A stretch of DNA of 64,000 nucleotides from Microbispora hainanensis. Its GTDB lineage: Bacteria > Actinomycetota > Actinomycetes > Streptosporangiales > Streptosporangiaceae. Made by a program: the position numbers and the translations under genes. Below, one piece after another: positions 58,699-64,000 of this stretch (position 1 is its first letter; every line of letters starts with the position of its first letter). The notes under the pieces were generated by a model that saw only the letters and a program-made list of their open reading frames with translations, ran no database searches and was not told the DNA's origin. The stretch spans positions 244,459 to 308,458 of the forward strand of contig NZ_VIRM01000002.1 in assembly GCF_006874475.1 (NCBI RefSeq), read 5' to 3'.

Positions 58699-60039
58699 TC
58701 AGGGCGGCGGGCAGGAGTCGCGGCAGCCGCCGAAGCGCTCGGTGTCCGGCGGGGTGAAGCGGGTCTCCTGCGTCCCCCGCACCGCCTCGGTCATGGTCTT
58801 CTTCCAGATCAGGCCGGGAATCGACGTGCCGTCCACCTGCGCGTAGCGGCGGCTCCCGATGGTGACGTCCACCATCGGATGCCGCAGTGGGTCACTGAAG
58901 TCACCGAGGCTGACGGCGGAGGCCAGGCCGGGGGTGTAACCGGCGTACCAGGCGGTGCGGAAGGTGTCGCCGTCGCCGGGCATGCCCGCCGCCTCGCGGC
59001 CGATGCCCTTGAGCGCGCTCTCGGCCAGAACGTCCTTCAGCACGCCGGTGACCGCGTCGGCGACCGCCGGGTCCAGGACCTGCGTGCAGTTCGGCGGGAA
59101 GGGGCGCACGGCACCCGAGCCGTCGCGGATCTCCGTGATCACCCTCGGCTCGCAGAAGCGGCCGCGGGCGGCGAGGCTCGCGTACGAGGTGGCCACCGAG
59201 ACGGGATCGGCCTGGGTTATGCCCAGCGGGAGGGTCTCGAACTCCTGGAGCGGCTTTCCGTCGAAGCTCTTGAGCCCGAGCCGCCGGGCCGTCTCGACGG
59301 TCTCGCACAGGCCCACCTTCTCCTGCAGTTGCATGAAGAAGGTGTTCACCGCGTCCCGGGTGCCCGCCCGCAGGGTGACGAACCGGGCTCCGCCCTTCTT
59401 CCGGTTACGGATGCTGTGGGATGGATCCCCGACGGGCCGGCCCGCGCAGTCCTTGAACGTCGAGAACCTCGGGGCGCGGTACGCGTCTCCGACGAAGAAG
59501 CCGTCGTCGTATCGCCAACCGGCGGCGAGCGCGGCGGCCAGGGCGTACGGCATCGCCGTCGTGCCCTGCATGAGGCCCCGCTCGCCGTCGGGATCACGGC
59601 TGGTGGCCATCGCCCTGACGGTCCCTTCGCCCGGGACGATCAGGACCTGCGTGGCGATCTGCGGGTCGTCGCGGTGGACGTACGCGTCGACGGCCTGTTG
59701 CGCCGCCCGCTGGAGCCGCTGGTCGATGGTCGTCCGGATCGTCAACCCGCCACGGGTGAGCAGTCGCGGGTCCTCGGCGAGAAGCCGCTCTCTGACCTGC
59801 CGGCAGAGATAGGGATATCCGCTCTGCGTGCAGTCGCCGGAGAACTCCTCGATGACGCCGCCGTCGGCATTCAGCAGCACGCTTTTCCCGGCGGCGGGGG
59901 AAGCGGAGCCCGCGGAGGTGGAAACCGCTGCCACGGGCTTCTCATCAGCACCGCCGCCCGCCGGGTTCCACAACAGCAGGAAAACCGCGACCACCGCGCC
60001 CAGCATGGCGACGCACAGGGAAATCAGGAATGCCTTCAT
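58699..60039 (-). CDS. PBP transpeptidase-like protein without catalytic motifs
   Basis: 446 residues with an N-terminal membrane anchor (1-24) and a short linker. The 'GGLTIRTTIDQRLQRAAQQAV' block and the rest show it derives from a class A PBP transpeptidase, but no glycosyltransferase domain is present. All three active-site motifs are lost: SxxK reads T160-T-A-M163, SxN reads A230-V-N, and KTG reads M353-P-G; the flanking G-Y-T-P and L-A-A-A-L blocks remain. It cannot be an acylating PBP in the usual way. It diverges from the peptide operon, so an immunity decoy, scaffold or target mimic is plausible. Confidence 0.85.
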   Translation of the reverse strand: MKAFLISLCVAMLGAVVAVFLLLWNPAGGGADEKPVAAVSTSAGSASPAAGKSVLLNADGGVIEEFSGDCTQSGYPYLCRQVRERLLAEDPRLLTRGGLTIRTTIDQRLQRAAQQAVDAYVHRDDPQIATQVLIVPGEGTVRAMATSRDPDGERGLMQGTTAMPYALAAALAAGWRYDDGFFVGDAYRAPRFSTFKDCAGRPVGDPSHSIRNRKKGGARFVTLRAGTRDAVNTFFMQLQEKVGLCETVETARRLGLKSFDGKPLQEFETLPLGITQADPVSVATSYASLAARGRFCEPRVITEIRDGSGAVRPFPPNCTQVLDPAVADAVTGVLKDVLAESALKGIGREAAGMPGDGDTFRTAWYAGYTPGLASAVSLGDFSDPLRHPMVDVTIGSRRYAQVDGTSIPGLIWKKTMTEAVRGTQETRFTPPDTERFGGCRDSCPPP

Positions 60040-60183
60040 CGTCGCCTTTCGGTCGCCCGACGCCGCGTTTCCGGGGACGTTTCTCACACTGCTCGGATTT
60101 CTCGCCGGCGCGAAACGTCGTCCATTGTGCAGTCCCCGCGTCACACCGGCCAAATGGCCGTGCAGGCAGGGGTGTTTCGGCCT

Positions 60184-60240
60184 GATACATCGCGGCGTGT
60201 AGCCGGTATATATCCGGCGTCCCGCGGCTGTTCCTAGCGT
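60184..60240 (+). promoter_or_regulatory. Promoter/operator of the peptide-maturation operon
   Basis: GATACA (60184-60189), 8 bp, TGTAGC (60198-60203), 31 bp, then TAGCGT (60235-60240) as -10, which places the start of transcription about 20 bp before the mauE-like ATG. The same geometry recurs before the precursor gene. Confidence 0.75.
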
Positions 60241-60267
60241 GGTGGCGACCCGCCCGCCCGACCGGGG

Positions 60268-60801
60268 ATGAGGACGCCCGTGGCCTATCTCTTCGCCTTC
60301 TGCCGGCTGCTCACGGGGATCGTCTTCCTCATGTCGGCCGTGAGCAAGCTGCGCGGGCGGGCGGCGTACGAGGAGTTCACGGCGGCCACCCGCGTCCTCG
60401 TGCGGCTGCCGGCCCGGCCCGTCGCGGCGCTCGTCGTCACCGCCGAGGCCGCCGTCGCGCCGCTGCTGGCCTGGCCTCCCACCGTGCTCGCCGGCTTCTG
60501 CCTCGCGCTCGGGCTGCTCGTGGCCTTCACCGTGGCCATCGCCGTCGCCCTGCGGCGCGGCAGGCGGGTCCCCTGCCGCTGCTTCGGCGCCTCCGCGGTT
60601 CCTGTGGGCCCCGGACATCTCGCGCGCAACGCCGTACTCCTTGCCGCCGCGATGGCGGGAGCCGTACAGGCCGGAGCCGGGACCGTCCTCGCGGGCCTCG
60701 GGCCGGCCGGCTTCGCCGCGGTCGCCCTGGCGGCCGGGGCCGCGGCGGTCCTGCTGTCCGCGATCGGCGAGATCGCCGGTCTGTTCACCAGTTCACCCTG
60801 A
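60268..60801 (+). CDS. MauE-like redox membrane protein (DoxX-related)
   Basis: 177 residues with about four membrane helices and a C103-R-C105 pair on a loop, matching the MauE family. In methylotrophs MauE and MauD help form the many disulfides of methylamine dehydrogenase; here the pair stands with a six-Cys peptide, so it probably supplies or shuttles oxidising equivalents across the membrane. First gene of the operon, 15 bp before the thioredoxin gene. Confidence 0.88.
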   Translation: MRTPVAYLFAFCRLLTGIVFLMSAVSKLRGRAAYEEFTAATRVLVRLPARPVAALVVTAEAAVAPLLAWPPTVLAGFCLALGLLVAFTVAIAVALRRGRRVPCRCFGASAVPVGPGHLARNAVLLAAAMAGAVQAGAGTVLAGLGPAGFAAVALAAGAAAVLLSAIGEIAGLFTSSP

Positions 60802-60816
60802 CGAAGGTGGTTCCTC

Positions 60817-61359
60817 ATGCCGTTCCTGACAGCGCTCGTCCTGGGCGTCGGCGTCCTGTGCCTGATCGACCTGGTACTGACGGTCGGGGTGATCCGGCGG
60901 TTGCGGGCGCACGAGGAGATGCTGTCGGCGCGCCCGCCGGGGGTCCCGTCCCTCGTGCTCCCACCCGGGGCGGCGATCGGCGGTTTCTCCGCGGTGAGCA
61001 CCGACGGCGTCCACGTCTCGGACGAGACGCTGACCGGGACCGTCCTCGTCGGCGTCTTCTCGCCCGACTGCCCGGCCTGCCATGAACGCCTGCCGCAGTT
61101 CGCGGAGCACGCCCGGTCGTTCCCCGGGGGACGCGGCAACGTGCTGGCCGTGCTCGTCGGTGCGGAGGAGGAGATGGCCGAGGAGCGGCGGGCGCTGGAG
61201 CCGGTCGCCCTGGTGCTGATCGAGGAGTTCGGCACCGGCCTGACGAAGGCGTTGCAGGTGCGCGGCTTCCCGTCCCTCGCCCTGGTCGACGAGCACGGGA
61301 GGGTCGTCGCCAGCGGCACCACTCTGGAGGACCTCGGCAAGATCCCCGCACACGCGTGA
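60817..61359 (+). CDS. MauD/TlpA-like membrane-anchored thioredoxin
   Basis: 180 residues. One N-terminal membrane helix (about 5-27), then a thioredoxin fold facing outside the cell with C85-P-A-C88 and the cis-Pro loop 'RGFPSLAL'. It would act with the MauE-like protein to form or correct disulfides in the exported peptide. Its stop overlaps the ABC gene (GTGA). Confidence 0.9.
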   Translation: MPFLTALVLGVGVLCLIDLVLTVGVIRRLRAHEEMLSARPPGVPSLVLPPGAAIGGFSAVSTDGVHVSDETLTGTVLVGVFSPDCPACHERLPQFAEHARSFPGGRGNVLAVLVGAEEEMAEERRALEPVALVLIEEFGTGLTKALQVRGFPSLALVDEHGRVVASGTTLEDLGKIPAHA

Positions 61360-63221
61360 CGGCCCGAGCGCGGGCGGTGGTCACCGCCCTCGGCATGGCC
61401 TGGCGGGCGGGCAGGGGGCTGACCATCGCCTTCGCCGTCCTCAGCACGCTCATGGCCGTCCTGCCGGTGACGATCGCCTGGTGCACCAAGCTGGTCCTCG
61501 ACGAGATCGCCGCCGGCCGGCCCGGGGCCGGCGTGACGGCGACACTGGGCGCGGTGCTCGCCGGGTGCGGGGTGCTGACGGCGATCGGGCCGCAGATCGT
61601 CCAGTACGTCAGGGACGAGAGCGGGCGCAGGATCGGCCTCGTCGCCCAGGACCGTCTCTTCCGGGCCACCGAGCGGTTCGTCGGCCTGGCCAGGTTCGAG
61701 GACCCCGCGTTCCACGACCGGATCCGCATGGCCCAGCAGTACGGCGGGGCGACCCCCGGCATGGTGGTCTCCGCCGCCCTGGGCACCGCCAGGACGGCGA
61801 TGACGGGCGCCGGCTTCCTCGTCTCCCTCGTGACGATCAGCCCGTGGATGGCCGCCCTCGTGCTCGGCGCCGCGGTGCCGTCCCTGGCCGCCGAGCTCTG
61901 GCTGTCGCGGCGGCGGGCCGCGATGCTGTGGGGCATCGGCCCGGTCGAGCGCCGCGAGCTCTTCTTCGGAGAGCTTCTCGTCAACGTCCAGGCGGCCAAG
62001 GAGCTGAGGCTCTTCGGCATCGGGGCGCACCTGCGCGGGCTCATGAACGCCCACCGGCGGGCCGCGAACGCCGAGCGGAGCCGCACCGACCGGCGCGAGC
62101 TGGGCGTCCAGGCCGTCACGGGGACGGCGGCCGCGCTCGCGGCCGGGGGCGGCCTGCTGTGGGTTCTCGTGTCCGCGGCGAACGGCACGGGCGCGATCGG
62201 CGACGTGGCACTGTTCGTGGCCGCCGTCGCCGGAGTCCAGGCCGCGGCGAGCGGTCTCGTCGTCGAACTCGTCACCGTGCACCAGCAGGTGCTGCTGTTC
62301 GGTCACTACCTCGCCGTCCTGGACGCCGAGCCGGACCTGCCGGTCCCGGCCCGGCCCCGGCGGGCCGGTCCGCTGCGCCGGGGGATCGAGCTGAACGACG
62401 TGTGGTTCCGCTACTCGCCCGGCCACCCCTGGGCCCTGCGCGGCCTCAGCCTGGCCATCCCGTACGGCAGCGCGGTGGCGCTCGTAGGCAGGAACGGCGC
62501 GGGCAAGAGCACGCTGGTCAAGCTCCTGTGCCGCATGTACGACCCGGAACGCGGCTCGATCCTCTGGGACGGGATCGACCTCAGGGAGATGGACCCGGCG
62601 GAACTGCGGGCGCGGATCGGGGCGGTGTTCCAGGACTACATGGAATATGACATGACCGCGGCCGAGAACATCGGCCTGGGCGACCTCGCCGCTCTGGACG
62701 ACCGGGGGAGGATCGAGGCGGCGGCGCGGCGGGCGGGCGTGCACGACGTCGTGAGCCGCCTGCCCCGGGGGTACGACACGATGCTGTCCCGCGTCTTCGC
62801 CGGCCCCGCGAACCCCTCGGAGGACGGTCCCACGGATGTGGGAGTCCATCTGTCGGGCGGCCAGTGGCAGCGGGTCGCCCTCGCCCGCGCCTACCTGCGG
62901 GGTGAGAGGGATCTGCTGATCCTGGACGAGCCCGGCTCGGGCCTCGACGCCGAGGCGGAGCACGAGATCCACCAGGGCCTGAGGGAGCACCGACGCGGCC
63001 GTACCAGCCTGTTGATCAGCCACCGGCTCGGCGCGGTGCGCGACGCCGACCACATCGTGGTCCTGGACGGCGGACAGGTCGCCGAGCGCGGCACGCACAC
63101 CGAGCTGCTCGCGTGCGGCGGGATCTACGCCCGCCTGTTCGCCCTGCAGGCCGAGGGATATCGGCAGCGGGAGGACCGCGCCGCCGGCGCCCCGCACGAC
63201 CGGCTCTCGGGGGCACGATGA
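61356..63221 (+). CDS. ABC exporter (fused membrane and ATPase domains)
   Basis: 621 residues. Six membrane helices in the first ~320, then a complete ATPase: Walker A G-R-N-G-A-G-K-S-T, signature L-S-G-G-Q and Walker B 'LLILDEPGSG'. It has no N-terminal C39 peptidase, so leader removal must come from another enzyme; the S26 peptidase is next. GTG start coupled upstream and ATGA overlap downstream. The probable cargo is the Cys-rich peptide. Confidence 0.93.
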   Translation: MTARARAVVTALGMAWRAGRGLTIAFAVLSTLMAVLPVTIAWCTKLVLDEIAAGRPGAGVTATLGAVLAGCGVLTAIGPQIVQYVRDESGRRIGLVAQDRLFRATERFVGLARFEDPAFHDRIRMAQQYGGATPGMVVSAALGTARTAMTGAGFLVSLVTISPWMAALVLGAAVPSLAAELWLSRRRAAMLWGIGPVERRELFFGELLVNVQAAKELRLFGIGAHLRGLMNAHRRAANAERSRTDRRELGVQAVTGTAAALAAGGGLLWVLVSAANGTGAIGDVALFVAAVAGVQAAASGLVVELVTVHQQVLLFGHYLAVLDAEPDLPVPARPRRAGPLRRGIELNDVWFRYSPGHPWALRGLSLAIPYGSAVALVGRNGAGKSTLVKLLCRMYDPERGSILWDGIDLREMDPAELRARIGAVFQDYMEYDMTAAENIGLGDLAALDDRGRIEAAARRAGVHDVVSRLPRGYDTMLSRVFAGPANPSEDGPTDVGVHLSGGQWQRVALARAYLRGERDLLILDEPGSGLDAEAEHEIHQGLREHRRGRTSLLISHRLGAVRDADHIVVLDGGQVAERGTHTELLACGGIYARLFALQAEGYRQREDRAAGAPHDRLSGAR

Positions 63222-63673
63222 CACCCGTCCTGCTCGTCCTGCTCGCATCGGCGCTCGGCGGCGGCGCCGCGATGGCGGCCAGGCGGACGCTGCGCGTCGT
63301 CGAGGTGCACGGGGAGAGCATGGAGCCCGGCCTGCGGTCCGGCGACCGGGTCCTCGTACGCACGTTACGGCCGGGGCGGCCCGGCCCGTCCCGGGGGCGC
63401 GTCCGGCGCGGGGACATCGTGGTCATCTCCCGCGTGGGCCCGGGGCAGGGGGTCACGCTCGACGGCGGCACCAACCTGGTGATCAAGCGGGCCGCGGCCG
63501 TGGCCGGGGACCCGGTCCCCCCGGGATTCGAGGCGCTGGGGGAGACCCGGGTGCCGCCGGGGCGGCTGCTCGTGCTCGGGGACAACCCCTCGCGCAGCAC
63601 CGACTCCCGGCAGTGGGGGCTGCTCCCGGAAAGCAGGATCACCGGTGTCGTGATCCGGCGGTTGAACGCGTGA
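63218..63673 (+). CDS. S26-family signal peptidase
   Basis: 151 residues, short for the family. Membrane helix at about 3-20, catalytic S34 in G-E-S-M-E-P and K91 in 'NLVIKRAAAVAGD', then the conserved 'VLGDNPSRSTDSRQWG'. A dedicated peptidase next to an exporter without its own protease suggests it cuts the precursor at an A-x-A-like site. ATG start in an ATGA overlap. Confidence 0.93.
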   Translation: MTPVLLVLLASALGGGAAMAARRTLRVVEVHGESMEPGLRSGDRVLVRTLRPGRPGPSRGRVRRGDIVVISRVGPGQGVTLDGGTNLVIKRAAAVAGDPVPPGFEALGETRVPPGRLLVLGDNPSRSTDSRQWGLLPESRITGVVIRRLNA

Positions 63674-63680
63674 ACCCGGC

Positions 63681-63737
63681 GATACAGGAATTCGTGTATC
63701 CCGGCGGTATGTCCGCGATCGAGGCCGCTCCTAATGT
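63681..63737 (+). promoter_or_regulatory. Promoter/operator of the Cys-rich peptide gene
   Basis: GATACA (63681-63686), 8 bp, TGTATC (63695-63700), 31 bp, then TAATGT (63732-63737) as -10. Same elements and spacing as at 60184-60240. Confidence 0.75.
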
Positions 63738-63775
63738 CGGGCACCGAAAGGAAGTCCTTCACAAGGAGGAACTGA

Positions 63776-63952
63776 ATGACACGGACGATTCAGCGGCTGG
63801 CCGACCGGATGGTCGCCCGGCTGGTCCCGGCCACCCGCGCGGAGGCCGTCAACTGCTGGTACGAGGGCACAGGCTGCGTCCAGCGCTACTGCTGCACGGG
63901 GTCGGGGATCCCCGGCGGCAGTTACTGCACATACTGGCAGTACGTCTGCTAG
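63776..63952 (+). CDS. Cys-rich precursor peptide (putative exported disulfide peptide)
   Basis: 58 residues. Residues 1-24 form an amphipathic, Arg-rich leader ending in A-E-A, a plausible signal-peptidase site. The 34-residue core has six cysteines (C27, C34, C39, C40, C51, C58), many aromatics and no Lys, compatible with three disulfides. AAGGAGGA sits just before the ATG, a very strong ribosome site consistent with high expression. It has its own promoter matching the operon's. No homologue is recognised. It is probably an exported disulfide-rich peptide (antimicrobial or signalling); activity is unknown. Confidence 0.85.
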   Translation: MTRTIQRLADRMVARLVPATRAEAVNCWYEGTGCVQRYCCTGSGIPGGSYCTYWQYVC

Positions 63953-64000
63953 ACGGACACGGCGGAGCGTCCTTTGTGCGAATTCCCCTCGAGCGAAGGG

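Noticed and set aside
60268..61359. Methylamine dehydrogenase locus
   Set aside because: Only MauE/MauD-like proteins are present; no dehydrogenase subunit genes, and the context is peptide export.

Overview
The window is a very GC-rich, gene-dense actinobacterial chromosome segment. Markers are a mycothiol-dependent formaldehyde dehydrogenase, the acyl-CoA carboxylase beta/epsilon pair, IdeR-type iron boxes, a type VII secretion (T7SS) locus with a giant neighbouring protein, and many GTG starts with 4-bp ATGA/GTGA overlaps. A member of the Streptosporangiales (Nonomuraea/Microbispora/Streptosporangium-like) fits best, but that is inference from gene content only. I saw no rRNA, tRNA, CRISPR array or insertion sequence.

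Layout. (1) 1-15815: T7SS locus. It has a giant repeat protein cut by the left edge, two small paralogous proteins that may be its immunity or chaperone partners, EccB, one WXG100 protein, a GNAT acetyltransferase and an FHA-bearing FtsK/SpoIIIE ATPase (EccC/EssC type). (2) 16292-28241: a translationally coupled Tad/Flp pilus operon: CpaB-like SAF protein, TadZ-like ATPase, TadA, TadB, TadC, an Flp-type pilin, three TadE/F/G-like pseudopilins, a membrane LysM plus SARP-like protein, a lipoprotein and a secreted protein. (3) 28404-43971: chromosomal genes: ogt and ada-alkA alkylation repair, a NYN-domain protein, accE/accB, an ABC exporter, ppc, fdhD, birA, a PH-domain protein, a class III cyclase and mscR. 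(4) 44036-44781: an iron-responsive bfd-bfr unit under two IdeR-like boxes. The 59-residue bfd gene is easily missed. (5) 45081-58660: a two-component system, gtrA, a lipoprotein, purK-purE, a TetR/MFS divergon with twin operators, ugd, an acyl-CoA dehydrogenase, a degenerate SDR with an HxlR regulator, a Ddn-like F420-type enzyme with twin operators, and an FUSC transporter.

(6) 58699-63952 is the most unusual part. A four-gene operon (MauE-like membrane protein, MauD-like thioredoxin with CPAC, ABC exporter, S26 signal peptidase) is followed by a 58-residue peptide gene. The peptide has a short amphipathic leader, an Ala-Glu-Ala site and a 34-residue core with six cysteines. A PBP transpeptidase that has lost all three catalytic motifs diverges from the operon. 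The operon and the peptide gene share the same promoter geometry (GATACA-N8-TGTA[T/G]C, 31 bp, then a TANNGT -10). Together these look like a dedicated system for making, oxidising, exporting and trimming a disulfide-rich peptide, with a possible PBP-decoy immunity or target protein.

Several genes (ppc, birA, purK, the response regulator, the acyl-CoA dehydrogenase) have a TANNNT hexamer 6-8 bp before the start codon, which suggests leaderless mRNAs.
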